From contig CAYUEL010000001.1 of the NCBI GenBank assembly GCA_964443025.1, positions 14,762 to 78,761 on the forward strand: a stretch of 64,000 bases of DNA. The letters run 5' to 3'. Of the stretch, positions 57,101 through 63,579 are shown one piece after another (position 1 is the stretch's first letter; the number at the start of each line of letters is the position of its first letter). The notes beneath the pieces were generated by a model. It saw nothing but the letters and a program-made list of their open reading frames with translations, was not told the DNA's origin and did no database searches. Source of the stretch: JAJFKJ01 sp964443025 (GTDB lineage: Bacteria > Pseudomonadota > Gammaproteobacteria > JABCZS01). A program made the translations under genes and the position numbers.

Positions 57101-60100
57101 GACTTGGTCTGCACCAATAATGACGCCACTGTTAGAAAAAGAATTACTAATTTTGCCAGCTTGAAAATCACCGAAGATACCGCCCACACGGTTAGTCCCT
57201 GTGATAGCGCCTGTGTTAATTAGGATTGTCGAGATCGTTGTGCTTGGCTGAGCAAATGCACCGCCCACACCCCCAACATAATCTCTAGCTACTACGGTCG
57301 CCCCATTGGTATAAGAATCAGGGAGACTAAAACCAAAAGCATCTCCATCAAGATTACCCCAAAGCCCGCCAACTATATCTCGTCCACGCACCGTAATGTC
57401 TGATGACATCGTAATAGCAACCGGTGTAAACTTACCAGTGCTCCAACCGACAATACCACCGACTGCATCAAAACCTTGAAAAGTGCTAGCGCCACTACGG
57501 GTGATGTTAATGGTGGCGCCCACAATACCTGATGCAGGTGAAAAGTCATTGTATCCAATAAGGCCACCGACAAAATTCATGCCTTGGATATTACCGCCTG
57601 TATTTTTCAATGTGCCTGATAACGTTGCACCACTCATGTAACCAAACAAGCCAGCCACGCGAGACGTACCTGAAGCCGTACCGGCATTGTAGACGCCCGT
57701 GATATTGCCTGAATTTTCAAGGGTGCCGCTAAGAGTAGCGCCTGTTAAAAATCCACCAATACCCCCTATGTCCCCGTCGTTATTATTATTCAACGTCGTA
57801 GAACTAAAGGAACTGTTGACGTTACCAGAATTGGTAAAATTACCGGTAAAAGTACTGGCCACATTATTGAAACCAAAAATACCACCCACACGGGATACAC
57901 CATTGACAGTAGTACCAGTATTGGTAAAGTTTGCTGCTGAAGTGATGGCGCTGGTTTCCATTCTACCAATGATGCCGCCCGTGTCGAGATTTGTTCCCGT
58001 CACGCTACCGCCACTCACTGATAATGTACCTGACAATGTTGCCGCACCATTGATGCGACCAATGATAGCACCCACATTAGAACCTGTTCCTGCGCCTGAA
58101 ATAACAGGCGTGACAAGGCTCACATTTCCGATCTTACCGGTTGTAACGCGACCGAACATACCAATATCACTCACATTGGATGCGCCTGCAAATTCAAGCC
58201 GAGTGATGGTGTAATTACTACCATCATTGGCAACAGAATTTAATCCCGAGAAAATCCCAGTAAATGCGGTGGTTGTATTGCCGATAGTCGCTGAGAGTGT
58301 GAGTGCGCTACCGCTGCTGCCAATATTTTCGGCCAATGCAAACGATTTACCCCAGAGTGCTGAACTACCCGCAATCGTATTAATATCATGCGATGCTTGA
58401 TTGGCTGCATTGTAAACCAACATGTATTGGCGAACGGTTGCGCCACCCGCAATGGTGTAAGGATTCAGTGCATCCGTAAATGCCGTCGGGTTGTAATAAA
58501 GATTTACAAATCCGCCACCGCTGGAATTCACTGTACCACTGGTAAAAATGATTGTACCAAAGCTGCCTCCTGAATTGGTAGCATCGCTATCGGCGCGCAA
58601 ATTAATGGTGCCCGCACCGGTATTATCCAATGCATGAGTTCCGCCGGTTGCAATGTCAATATTTCTATTCGCTAAAGCAGTAAAAGAAGCCGTTGTACTC
58701 CAACTGATGGGTGTGGTATTGCTGAAAGTAATATTCCCGTCTTCTGCACCACCGCCTGTCGTTGTGATAACAACATTAGTACCTCCACCCAACGTAGATG
58801 TGATGGTAGCTGCGCTGGCTTGTGCACCTGTGGCTGTTGGTGTGAATGTGCTAGGGTTTCCTGCGAACGCACCATTGGCGGTAGTAGCGGTAGTGATCGT
58901 TACATTATAGGGGTCGAGTAACCATGTACCTGCTTTTCCATACAGACTGCTCGCATCTACATGAATACCATCAACATCTAAATAAGCGCCGGATGTTTCA
59001 ATACGTCCACCATCACCGCTTAATCCTCGAGCGGCTGCAGAAATATCGCCGTAATACCCTGTTGCTTGATCTGCCCAAACAACAACATTACCACCATTAC
59101 CACTGTTTAATGAATCGGCTTTTATTAAACTTCCTGCTTCACCATACACCCATTGTGCCGTGCGCAACGCGGTGGGCAAACCCAATGTGTTGATGGTGTG
59201 ATCGTCTGATGGATTGTGAAATACATCACTACCAATATGAATATCACCGCCACCTGCATCACCACTGGCGTCAAGCACACTGCCTTCTTGCAAATGCACA
59301 TAATCAGCAGAAATTTGAATCACACCGCCTGTTTCACCTGCATCATCACCGGATACATCGAGTGTGCCAGATACTTCTACAGTTGAATTGTTACCGGCTA
59401 GTAATATAATTTTTCCGTCATGTTCTGTGATGGTATTCGCTGAAATATAACCTGACATGTTAACAACACTTTCCAACATATCATCAGCAGCAGCGGCAGT
59501 AAGCAGAACCGTACCACCATTAGCTTCAATGTGTCCCATGTTTTTAACGGAGCCTTCGTCCACCAATGCAGAAGCATCAAATGCAATTAAATTATCCCCG
59601 TATAAATCGATTGTGAATGCGGTGCCTGAAGCCAATATCACTTTACCAAGATTCGCTTGGATAATGCCGCTGTTTACAACTTGAGGTGCAACGAGTGCAG
59701 CAAGACCTGCATCATGAACGGTGATTAATCCTTCATTGATAATGCGCGAACCGTCTGGAGCTTGATCAAAATGATAATGACCCGACATGAAATTTTCATT
59801 ACTGATGTTAGCAGTTGATGCGACCAAGCCCCCGACATCGATACGCGCATTAGCTCCAAAAACAATACCATTAGGGTTGACGAGAAAAACTTGTCCATTG
59901 GCTTTGAGGTTGCCCATGATCTGAGAAACATTGTTGCCTGTAACACGATTTAACGTCACAGAACTTTGAGAGGGTTGAACAAATTGAGTGGTTTCATTGA
60001 CGTCGATTGAAAAGTCTTGCCAGTTGACGACGGCGCTATTGGTGCTTTGTGTGATAACCGTGGTAACGCCATACTCGATGCTAGCAGCGCCTGCAACGAC

Positions 60101-60235
60101 ATTACCACCTGTGGGGTTGGCTATAGCAGAGGAAGCGGCGGTGAGCAGGCACATAGAGACGCTTTGGCCTGTATGACCTTCGTGGAATGGGTGGAATGGA
60201 TATTCCCTAACGTGTTGTTTACTGCTCAACCACAT
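42176..60235 (-). CDS. Giant filamentous-haemagglutinin-like adhesin with GLUG repeats (6019 aa)
   Basis: One intact frame of 18 kb. After a weak signal-like stretch (SVSMCLLTAASSAIA, about residues 25-39), residues 40-330 form a TPS secretion domain (NPTGGNVVAGAASIEY, NRVTGNNVSQIMGNLKANGQ, FLVNPNGIVFGANARIDVGGLVAST), so export by a two-partner system with a TpsB pore is expected. From about residue 690 to 5830 it consists of well over a hundred variants of a GLUG-like repeat (core NVGGLIGSMTGGTLSG, period about 35-50 residues), likely a long beta-helix. The end has a proline-rich stretch and a charged tail, with no toxin domain that I recognise. No TpsB gene lies nearby. The ATG at 60235 has no good ribosome binding site; the function as an adhesin is inferred from the family. 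Confidence 0.93.
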   Translation of the reverse strand: MWLSSKQHVREYPFHPFHEGHTGQSVSMCLLTAASSAIANPTGGNVVAGAASIEYGVTTVITQSTNSAVVNWQDFSIDVNETTQFVQPSQSSVTLNRVTGNNVSQIMGNLKANGQVFLVNPNGIVFGANARIDVGGLVASTANISNENFMSGHYHFDQAPDGSRIINEGLITVHDAGLAALVAPQVVNSGIIQANLGKVILASGTAFTIDLYGDNLIAFDASALVDEGSVKNMGHIEANGGTVLLTAAAADDMLESVVNMSGYISANTITEHDGKIILLAGNNSTVEVSGTLDVSGDDAGETGGVIQISADYVHLQEGSVLDASGDAGGGDIHIGSDVFHNPSDDHTINTLGLPTALRTAQWVYGEAGSLIKADSLNSGNGGNVVVWADQATGYYGDISAAARGLSGDGGRIETSGAYLDVDGIHVDASSLYGKAGTWLLDPYNVTITTATTANGAFAGNPSTFTPTATGAQASAATITSTLGGGTNVVITTTGGGAEDGNITFSNTTPISWSTTASFTALANRNIDIATGGTHALDNTGAGTINLRADSDATNSGGSFGTIIFTSGTVNSSGGGFVNLYYNPTAFTDALNPYTIAGGATVRQYMLVYNAANQASHDINTIAGSSALWGKSFALAENIGSSGSALTLSATIGNTTTAFTGIFSGLNSVANDGSNYTITRLEFAGASNVSDIGMFGRVTTGKIGNVSLVTPVISGAGTGSNVGAIIGRINGAATLSGTLSVSGGSVTGTNLDTGGIIGRMETSAITSAANFTNTGTTVNGVSRVGGIFGFNNVASTFTGNFTNSGNVNSSFSSTTLNNNNDGDIGGIGGFLTGATLSGTLENSGNITGVYNAGTASGTSRVAGLFGYMSGATLSGTLKNTGGNIQGMNFVGGLIGYNDFSPASGIVGATINITRSGASTFQGFDAVGGIVGWSTGKFTPVAITMSSDITVRGRDIVGGLWGNLDGDAFGFSLPDSYTNGATVVARDYVGGVGGAFAQPSTTISTILINTGAITGTNRVGGIFGDFQAGKISNSFSNSGVIIGADQVGGVLGRVSSATFESTANLDTTGGSVTGTGAVGGIIGSIIAATYSVGSGVEFKNQGNVTNTGANGTTGGIFGSVTPTLTFANSFTNTGIITNNTASATGVGGIMGTFSAGTFSGTLTNSGAISETGAGSTNAGGLFGRMTGGTLSGALINNASVTGVTNVGGLIGSFTVGTISGTNAAQTVSTVEQGVITISGTSSVGGLIGSLGSTSTFSRTGANNIGTDNALNSITVRGTGNNIGGLFGTIVGTATSFAPTGTLTNTATVNVPATGSSTGVGGIFGSFLKGTITVAAAFNNKGAITLTSGGTSTSVGGIIGSIGAATTFTGAFTNNASVAGTTDVGGLVGTFTTGTISGTEAFQTASTVAGAITISGTTNVGGLIGQVGNSSTFNRSGTINTDISSGQGITVTGAGNSIGGLFGTVIQSATTFLPTGTLTNNAAVTVTGGTPIGVGGIIGTFTKTSGVAAAMTNNGIISYTGGTPTAVGGIIGSNTDGSSNTGAFTNTAAVSGISSVGGIVGSMVSSTLSNPVSNTASVTGDSSGTGVGYFIGSVTSASIFSSTSFTYGTATVSGGGNVGGFVGAMISSTLPAASISVPDTVTVNGSGSNIGGVFGSLTTIAAHSHSMTFNGNITGTGTNVGGLVGLFTGGGGNNLTGALTVLNTAGTGNNITGSQYVGGIVGEMAGATLATGLITFSSGTAHFVKATTDSAGFIVGRMTGTSVISNPTITINNANFSTTPSTVGGIVGKMEGTATLTPTTWTIPTINTTSASIVGGYIGEIAATTFASGLTNTINVTGVGTVGGIAGLLSSGTVSGALSSSGTITGTASNVGGLIGSMTGGTLSGTANFRTTTGSAVSGTSNVGGLVGSLSGGSFTRATTAVISTAGTVAGTGNNIGGLFGSVSGAGTFTAVSTTLTNNATVTGTGTLSNVGSIFGSYAISGANAYNMTNASTGVVLATAGTGVGGIVGSLSGSGEFSGTLLSQANITGLTSVGGIAGVLNGGLLSGSKTFGGAAILAMSDNGTNLGGIVGRMTGSSTLSGTSTVSTSTAAYFDVDSTNSNIGGIVGLMDASGTDTTSVSGTLNNKTFIVTGSNVGGIVGRMNITSSSAFADNLSNAVAVTSNFTAGGNANVGGVIGLLSAGIITGTWSNSGGINLTTDATVSNSNVGGVVGSMTGGDIRGGLTSTGDVGFATSSTVGNTNVGGVIGSVTGGTFNAAAGDVLTTTAGTVRGISSVGGLIGNLSAVTSYAATTLFSNAADVVSLGANGNTGGIFGAMGNITITNALTNSGDVTGNSATGLGGIMGAMTTGSFTGVLQNSGDITGTSATNVGGLFGDFRGGTITSSSLTNTTAGSISGSESVGGIFGRIYGGSVATTLNSYGDVTGTTNVGGIVGKMLTDGTVSTTALGGTHTYGNGSVGTLTLNSGGTNLGGIVGYMTASGLSTNTVSGTSTIGNNVTYSAISNTSNIGGIVGFFEATDDTTITLGSTLNNKSFSVAGTNVGGIFGKISSTSTVNIGTSFTNSINVTGGSVVGGIAGYIDAGTMTGALSNGGSITGTTVGGGTGASVGGLFGDVGVVTFTGSADFKTTAGTISGTSNVGGLIGGSTTSNIMRLERTGTISTSAGVVVSGTSRVGGLFGALTIAGGSGGTFGDGSSTVTLTNNAAVTGTGSGAGGIIGENRSTSLTPTYNLSNFGQVTGVTGVGGIIGLNSSAASNNNWGSTTLTNQNGGGIARSGTTNVGGILGSLAATFGSAPFQSYGNVTGTTSVGGIVGLLSNVTLSGTKTYGNGTDTATLTLNSGGTNLGGMIGQMTGGTLSGTSTIGNNVTYTAPVDSTNIGGMVGLLDAAGSTSTTISGTLTNKSFTVLGSNVGGMIGRMNITSSSAFSSSLTNTVAVTSNFTAGGSANVGGVIGLLSAGTITGTLSNSGSINVTTAATVSNSNIGGVIGSMTGGTIQGTLTSSGSVGFATSSTVGNTNVGGVIGSVTGGTFSSAAGDVLTTTGGAVRGISNVGGLIGNLSAVTSYAATTAFSNAASVTSLGANGNTGGIFGVMGNITIANALTNTGDVTNNTDHANVTGVGGIMGTFSTGTFTGALTNSGTISETGTSATNAGGLFGLMSGGTIGNTSAVTFSSTGSVSGSTYAGGVIGQLSGGSFGSGAVLQASGKATTGSTISATTHAGGIFGYLNGVNFSNAMSTTTSPGTLTITATTSAGGLVGYMLDAQLSGSAAMSSASAFSSGITTVGGIVGRMEGASSRVSNSALSTTTVSAASATNVGGIIGHMLSVTYSGSNLSSIADVNSGSATKVGGIVGLMESSTLSSGATFTNTHTVTGAGTVGGVIGEANASTIAGTLAGSGAVSGTSNVGGLVGLITNSSTVSSTSTLSTSGGSVTGTSNLGGLIGNLAATTTYSASNTFTNAAAVSTTAAIDTIGGIFGVIGNLTIGNNLTNSGTVTGNSATGLGGIMGAMTTGTFTGTLTNTSTGVISGTSATNAGGLFGKVSGGTIGNTSAVTFSSTGSVSAATNAGGLIGQMSGGSFGSGAILQASGKSGGSTISASVANAGGIFGYLNGVSVGNAMSTTATLGTLTITSPDGAGGLVGLMENGAALTGTTSMSNAAIFGTSTNVGGIVGVLKDTSAISNTNLSSVAINTASSTNVGGVIGKLLNATFTSVINSIANVTGGSGTGGLIGHVKDSTISGGSVSTPLSNTHTVVGTTRAGGLFGWTEGATLSGVFRNTGNVDPVDKVGGIAGEVQATTLSGTYQLNDGDIVGGQYVGGLFGLVTKDGLNNFSTITNAAAMSTLSAASVAGNDYVGGLIGFIDASTHYDATTTTYTNGAAVSTTAAIDTIGGIFGGIGTDLAITNNLTNTGNVTGNSATGLGGIMGRLNTGSFSGILQNSGTISGTSAINVGGLFGNITAGAITSTSLTGTGNVTGTTNVGGLIGSVSTITIASAMNGSGTVLGTTRVGGIAGYVNGATLSGALTYSGNNTTPNSITGNLDVGGLVGTLNDGSLTGTKIYGNSLATSLALNTGSANKNLGGIVGHMSGASTLSGTSTVNTTTANYFSVDTTNSNIGGMVGLVDASGTDTAVISGTLNNKAFIVTGFNVGGMIGQMNITSSSAFANNLTNTVNVTSNFTAGGDANVGGVVGLLASGIIMGTWSNSGSINTTTDATASNSNVGGVIGSMTGGDIRGGLTSSGNVGFATSTTDGNTNVGGVIGSVTGGTFNALAGDVLTTTAGTVRGINRVGGLIGHLSAVTSYAAITAFSNAANVVSLGANGNTGGIFGAMGNIAITNALTNTGDVTNNTSDANVTGVGGILGTFSTGSFAGNLSNTGNISEVGGLSSNAGGLFGNVTGGTLTSLSLTDTGSVSGITNVGGLIGSATNITISAATTFTTTNGSGTTILGTTNVGGLIGHLSTGSTLGVANASVGSDVAVTSNSLTGSFIGGLIGKVASDITAFTSSGTFTNNATVSAIHTSGSTSNIGGIFGSFNRAGLTVATTFNNTGSVFAGSGVSTPNAASTKVGGIAGAILGSTFTGNMSNSGSVAGGDYVGGLVSYVQNGAFNGALSNTSGSVKGSNYTGGLVGYVDSGVTFGTTSSLLFSRTTGTTTIAGADDVGGLIGYLSNSSLSFQPTSASVTISGGTISITGVNHVGGLIGRMANTGTITAFSVGSDMVNHADVTGTGNFAAGIIAKLDAPDLTFANGMLNTGHIIGAFGVAGIIGEFNATGVTFSDLLENQGEIDSGDHAGGIMGDVNANFTANMTNSGSVSATGGTAGGILAVLSGTVSGTLHNKGIVSGVMNVGGIVGSMSSSDLGGNLTVGNAVSPIGIIALSSGASSFGYVVGSGKGSSISATNIHVYNDISFDTTVGSVTSVGGIIGSAQNVTLSGFNPSTYLIDTTINATGASEVGGVIGSADRASFAQNLTSLADVTGNSRVGGIIGSLAGSITNQIISGVTFTNSHNVTANADRAGGVIGYMKSTTLNGTLTSTAGNVSGVNDVGGVLGYSDLSNTFGTTSVLSLSRSSGATTITGTGNHVGGLIGYLSSNGLSFEPTSMSVTKSGSATIAVSGVSQVGGVVGYFANAGTITVFNPGSATNNANVTGSGDYVAGVYGRIELADIVFSNSLTNTGNVTASSSVLGVGGITSVVNTAVEFVGGASNSGTISGSTLVGGLFGSASSGTFSSAFSNTGNVGTSATSHAGGIAGSVSGGTFSGSFTSNATIGGSGVTDNAGGLFGSFSGGSVEGAGAFTITGGSVSGRDAVGGLIGSVSGTAAFTKRGVISATGSVSGTRISIGGLFGSVSAASQFTPLGGPAGGVTMTNNASVTGTTSTAENVGGVMGFYAGPSSNYKLVNNGAVTHNAGTRNTGGIFAVFKGASGWSGSLTNHGSVTANANDVENVGGIIGLGLGSINATLFNDGAISGGRYVGGIVGSWGGNYSGASGDINLAGTVNNQGNITGTTAFVGGIAGAIGNASSSSTNVPQISAAVTVGTNGVPLTITTGAAQSLGFVVGLVYNRGDLSATQVTVADSVSFSASGAALGLGGIAGAVGLNGSLSGFNTSGYNIYSNINVPTGTYVGSVIGALANTTMSQNLASLTNVTGNTQVGSVIGGSGPLFAAGTTFITGTITGTHNVSGVSKVGGAVGELDTTTVTGHMTASGNIDGSSSVGGVVGSMTNSSVSEAYFTGHVEGATDVGGIVGNLLSGTVARSYNNSTTTVEGTANATNVGGIAGSSSGTLENVLFGGTIDITLGATDVGGIVGSNSGTVSTSLAVGNITGSGTRVGAIAGTNTIAGTIDNSFYSTDTFSGLSPVSSNFGTNNSHSGNYSTLSLQSTYTGWQFPAVWMILNANYYATLSWCGASCAVPNPNIVPPSPPANLPGRGSLFGQEYSTVEQILDNTNDPVLDMEYSFTSRENSLQFYEVHVPEYAYLFVVAQFRGNVHTAQKTAAYAASLMANRKHEVKSIPGLNTDIIRPITPIVPITTIEGPAKS
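42720..58170 (-). repeat. GLUG-type tandem repeat region of the adhesin gene
   Basis: The DNA encodes degenerate repeats with core G-G-[LIV]-[IVF]-G, most preceded by N-V or T-N-V and followed by a Gly/Thr/Ser-rich turn. On top of single repeats there are larger near-copies: blocks of about 800 bp at about 47110-47950, 50815-51640 and 53165-53945 encode the same order of repeats (SSSAF...VTSNF...ANVGG...ATVSNSN...GNTNVGG...GDVLTTT...SYAAT...LGANGNTGGIFG). Confidence 0.85.
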
Positions 60236-60269
60236 AATAGTACATCATCTTTCTATCGGGGTTGAATTA

Positions 60270-60298
60270 AGTCTAGTATCTTTAAGTTGGTTACTCAA
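60270..60298 (-). promoter_or_regulatory. Promoter candidate for the giant adhesin gene
   Basis: On the minus strand TTGAGT (60293-60298) and TAGACT (60270-60275) are separated by 17 bp, each matching four of six consensus bases, 35 bp before the start codon. It lies in the 154-bp AT-rich gap between folA and the adhesin gene. No clear terminator for folA is seen in that gap. Confidence 0.35.
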
Positions 60299-60389
60299 AT
60301 AATTATTAAGGTATTTTTATTTAAAAATCATTCGGTTATAAATAATAATTGGTATTATTTGTTCAGAGTATTCAAGAGGTTATGAAACG

Positions 60390-60905
60390 CTATCTGATTG
60401 ATTTTTTTGTTTTATTATTGTTTTTCAGTATAAGGAACACATAATCAAAGGGATTCTTCTCATCCGCTGGGTGTGGTTCGCGTCTGACCTCTTCCCACAG
60501 AGCTTCATGCCATGGCGGGAAAAAAGCATCCGCATGGGGGATTTCAACAGCCACTTGCGTGATGTAAAGCGTATCAGCCAATGGCAACGCATGCTGATAC
60601 AACTGCGCGCCTCCGATGATAAATACTTCGTGTTCATCCTTACATGCAAGAAGCGCTGACTCTACATGCGTGAATACTTCACAACCTTCAGCAACATAAT
60701 CTTCATTGCGCGAAATAATAATATTGCGACGGTTGGGTAATGGCCGACCAATGGATTCAAATGTTTTTCGCCCCATGATAACCGTATGGCCTGTTGTGGT
60801 ACGTTTGAAAAATGCTAGATCCGCCGGTAAGTGCCACGGCAATTGATTCCCTTTACCAATTTCACGATTGCGGCCCATCGCCACAATCAGTGAGACCAGG
60901 GTCAT
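60390..60905 (-). CDS. folA: Dihydrofolate reductase
   Basis: DHFR reduces dihydrofolate with NADPH; it is needed because ThyA oxidises folate. The 171-residue product has VSLIVAMGRNREIGKGNQLPWHLPADLAFFKRTT with the catalytic acidic residue in PADL, the NADPH-binding VIMGRKTFESIGRPLPNRRNIIISR and EVFIIGGAQLYQHAL. Its start overlaps thyA by 4 bp. Confidence 0.96.
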   Translation of the reverse strand: MTLVSLIVAMGRNREIGKGNQLPWHLPADLAFFKRTTTGHTVIMGRKTFESIGRPLPNRRNIIISRNEDYVAEGCEVFTHVESALLACKDEHEVFIIGGAQLYQHALPLADTLYITQVAVEIPHADAFFPPWHEALWEEVRREPHPADEKNPFDYVFLILKNNNKTKKSIR

Positions 60906-61696
60906 ACCGCCACCGGCGCTGAAATATGCGGATGCGCTTGGTAATTTTGCAATGCAAAGTCTTCAGCTTTAAAATCAAAAATGTTCTTTACATCAGGATT
61001 TAATTGCATATGTGGCAATGGCAAAGGATCACGACTTAATTGTAATTTTGCTTGTTCCAAGTGATTTAAATACAAATGTGCATCACCTAATGTATGAATG
61101 AACTCACCCAATTGTAAACCTGTCACTTGCGCAACCATCATTGTTAATAATGCATATGATGCAATGTTAAACGGAACACCTAAAAATACATCCGCGGAAC
61201 GTTGATACAATTGGCATGAAAGTTTTCCATCAGCAACATAAAATTGAAATAAACAATGACACGGTGGTAACGCCATTTGTTCCACACAACCAACATTCCA
61301 CGCACATACGAGTAAACGACGTGAATCCGGTGTTTGTTTAATTTCATGAATGAGTTGCGTGATTTGATCAATATGTCTGCCATCGCTGGTTGGCCATGAA
61401 CGCCATTGGTAGCCATAAACAGGGCCTAAATCACCATGTTCATCTGCCCATTCATTCCAAATGGATACACCATTATCGTTTAAATACTTAACGTTCGTAT
61501 CGCCTTTCAAAAACCACAACAATTCATGAACGATTGATTTGGTATGAAGTTTTTTAGTGGTTATGAGTGGGAAACCATCGTTCAGATCAAATCGCATTTG
61601 ATGTCCGAAAATACTAAGCGTGCCCACACCCGTACGATCCATTTTTTTGCTACCAAAATCTTTGATGGTTTTCATTAAATCAAGGTATGTTTGCAT
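60902..61696 (-). CDS. thyA: Thymidylate synthase
   Basis: ThyA methylates dUMP with methylene-tetrahydrofolate. The product is 264 residues, the same as in E. coli, with catalytic Cys146 in ALPPCHC, the RTGVGTLSIFGHQMRFDL loop, the QLYQRSADVFLGVPFNIASYALL signature and DVKNIFDFKAEDF. Lgt lies 1 bp upstream and folA overlaps downstream by 4 bp, a common lgt-thyA-folA order. Confidence 0.97.
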   Translation of the reverse strand: MQTYLDLMKTIKDFGSKKMDRTGVGTLSIFGHQMRFDLNDGFPLITTKKLHTKSIVHELLWFLKGDTNVKYLNDNGVSIWNEWADEHGDLGPVYGYQWRSWPTSDGRHIDQITQLIHEIKQTPDSRRLLVCAWNVGCVEQMALPPCHCLFQFYVADGKLSCQLYQRSADVFLGVPFNIASYALLTMMVAQVTGLQLGEFIHTLGDAHLYLNHLEQAKLQLSRDPLPLPHMQLNPDVKNIFDFKAEDFALQNYQAHPHISAPVAV

Positions 61697-61697
61697 G

Positions 61698-62480
61698 TTA
61701 TTTTCTCCTGTAGGCCCAGATCATAATTCCTGCACCCCCGATGATCATTGGCAATGATAATAATTGTCCCATGGTGAGCGAGCTGAACAAGACAAAGCCA
61801 AGATGCGCGTCGGGTTCACGGTAATATTCTAGCAGAAAACGGACCACCCCATAACCCAATAAAAACAAGCCTGAAACTGCATAAGTGGGTCGAGGGCGCA
61901 TGGAGTAACACCATACAACAACAAATAACAAAATCCCTTCTAAACCAGCCTCATACAACTGTGTTGGATGACGAGGCAACACCCCCGCTTGTGGAAATAC
62001 CATGCCCCAAGGTACTTCCGTTGTACGTCCCCATAATTCCCCGTTAATAAAATTGCCTATTCGACCCAACCCCAAACCGATGGGAACTAACGGTGCAATA
62101 AAATCGGTTACTTTTCCTAGAGGTTTATGATATTTGTGCGCATATAACACCATCGCAATAATCGCACCCAATAAACCTCCATGAAATGACATTCCTCCTT
62201 CCCAAATGCGTAACGCATAACTGGGGTGTTGCAAAAAATAATCAAATTGATAAAACAATACATAACCTAATCGTCCACCCAATACAACACCTAATACACC
62301 CCAAAATAACAATAAATCACTGAGCTCTTCTTTATTTAAAATACTGTTAGATTGTTTGGCACGATAACATCCTAAAAAATAGGCTATTAAAAATGCTAAT
62401 AAATACATGATGCCGTACCAATGCAATTGGATAACACCTAAATCAAGTGCGACGGGATTAATTTCAGGATACATGAGCAT
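61698..62480 (-). CDS. lgt: Prolipoprotein diacylglyceryl transferase
   Basis: Lgt attaches diacylglycerol to the lipobox Cys of prolipoproteins in the inner membrane; DotC and DotD in this window would be substrates. The product from the chosen start has 260 residues and about seven membrane segments, with the family motifs FHGGLLGA and the signature GLGRIGNFINGELWGR. The frame extends to 62543, but Met at 62480 gives the family's usual MLMYPEINPVALDLG start and lies just after the TauE-family stop, with AGGA upstream. Confidence 0.95.
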   Translation of the reverse strand: MLMYPEINPVALDLGVIQLHWYGIMYLLAFLIAYFLGCYRAKQSNSILNKEELSDLLLFWGVLGVVLGGRLGYVLFYQFDYFLQHPSYALRIWEGGMSFHGGLLGAIIAMVLYAHKYHKPLGKVTDFIAPLVPIGLGLGRIGNFINGELWGRTTEVPWGMVFPQAGVLPRHPTQLYEAGLEGILLFVVVWCYSMRPRPTYAVSGLFLLGYGVVRFLLEYYREPDAHLGFVLFSSLTMGQLLSLPMIIGGAGIMIWAYRRK

Positions 62481-62481
62481 G

Positions 62482-63294
62482 TTATTGTCCTGTGATAACG
62501 GTGTAAAACATCGATACGCTAATACAACAAACAAATATACCAAAAATACGCTTGATGGTTTTTTGCGGCAATGTATGTGCCAATTTCACACCCATCGGTG
62601 TAAAAATAACCGCCATTAACACCAACGGTATCACGGCTGGCCAATAAACAAATCCCCATGCATGTGCGGGCAATTCGGGTACATTCCAACCTAAAGCCAT
62701 ATAAGCAATAGATGAAATAAAACTAACCGGGATTAAACAAACAGCGGAAAGCGCAATCACTTCTCTCATTTCAGCAACATAACGTTTTAACATTGGCACG
62801 ATAAATACGCCACCTCCTAAACCCATCAGCGCAGAAAGTATGCCAATTGCAATGCCGATAAGGATTAATATTTTTTTACGTACCGGTCGAACTTTATCTT
62901 GCCCATTCAAATTCAATAAAAATTTAAGACCTACGTATCCTAAAAAACTCGCGAAAATAAGCATGAGTCCTTGTGTTTTAGAGATGCTTGCAACCCATGC
63001 ACCAACAATACTTCCTCCAATTAAACCCGGTACCATGCTCATGACGATCGACCATTGAATCTTAATGCGCTTTTGATGTGCACGCAATGCAATCATGGAT
63101 GTAAAAAATACCGTGGCCAACGAAGTACCCAGCGCTAAGTGCATCAACACCGTATACGAAATACCCTGCGCATGAAAAATTGCAACCAAACCAGGAATAA
63201 TCAATACCCCGCCACCCATGCCCAATAACCCCGCAAAAAACGTGGCCACCGCACCCAGCAAGCATGTCAGTAAAATGTAGATAATCAATGTCAT
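62482..63294 (-). CDS. TauE/SafE-family membrane permease
   Basis: A 270-residue inner-membrane protein of the TauE/SafE (DUF81) family with about eight membrane segments in two similar halves: the first half has FFAGLLGMGGGVLIIPGL and the second ILSALMGLGGGVFIVPML. The family exports sulfite or organosulfonates; the substrate here is unknown. The Met at 63294 is chosen over those at 63312-63318 because it directly precedes the first membrane segment. It opens the tauE-lgt-thyA-folA set. Confidence 0.9.
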   Translation of the reverse strand: MTLIIYILLTCLLGAVATFFAGLLGMGGGVLIIPGLVAIFHAQGISYTVLMHLALGTSLATVFFTSMIALRAHQKRIKIQWSIVMSMVPGLIGGSIVGAWVASISKTQGLMLIFASFLGYVGLKFLLNLNGQDKVRPVRKKILILIGIAIGILSALMGLGGGVFIVPMLKRYVAEMREVIALSAVCLIPVSFISSIAYMALGWNVPELPAHAWGFVYWPAVIPLVLMAVIFTPMGVKLAHTLPQKTIKRIFGIFVCCISVSMFYTVITGQ

Positions 63295-63414
63295 AGAGTT
63301 ATGATATACCATTATCAATAATTTTTTTGATAAAATTATTTAAAGCACTGACCAGGGCCGCCTAATAAATAATTCCTCGCAGTAAGGATGCTTGCTTGGG
63401 TTAAACCTTTTAAA

Positions 63415-63482
63415 TTCCCTCTCTCGCCTAGAAATGTATTGTCATGGTAGATGCAGATAGCGGGAGAGGGTTAGGGTGAGGG
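63415..63482 (+). repeat. 68-bp repeat, first direct copy
   Basis: A 68-bp unit beginning TTCCCTCTCTCGCC and ending AGGGTTAGGGTGAGGG. Its two ends are complementary with one mismatch (CCCTCTCTCGC / GCGGGAGAGGG), so it can fold back. It recurs 94 bp later in direct orientation and at 63916-63983 inverted. Confidence 0.85.
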
Positions 63483-63508
63483 TGTAAATACTAAAACAAA
63501 TTCAAAAG

Positions 63509-63576
63509 TTCCCTCTCTCGCCTAGAAATGTATTGTCATGGTAGATGCAGATAGCGGGAGAGGGTTAGGGTGAGGG
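63509..63576 (+). repeat. 68-bp repeat, second direct copy (left end of DUF559 unit)
   Basis: An identical copy of the 63415 unit, three bases before the DUF559 start codon. Its terminal GTGAGGG provides the ribosome binding site. The 17 bases before it (63492-63508) also recur, inverted, after the third copy, so the inverted repeat is at least 85 bp long. Confidence 0.88.
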
Positions 63577-63579
63577 AAA

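Noticed and set aside
42765..59946. Many long open frames on the plus strand and in other minus-strand frames through the adhesin region
   Set aside because: They are low-complexity shadows (Pro/Thr/Val-rich) of the Gly/Thr/Ser repeats of the 18-kb gene, have no ribosome binding sites and cannot coexist with it.
63312..63336. Fur-box-like inverted repeat (ATTATCAA...TTGATAAA) before the TauE-family gene
   Set aside because: The match to a Fur site is poor and the region is simply AT-rich; no link with iron genes is present.
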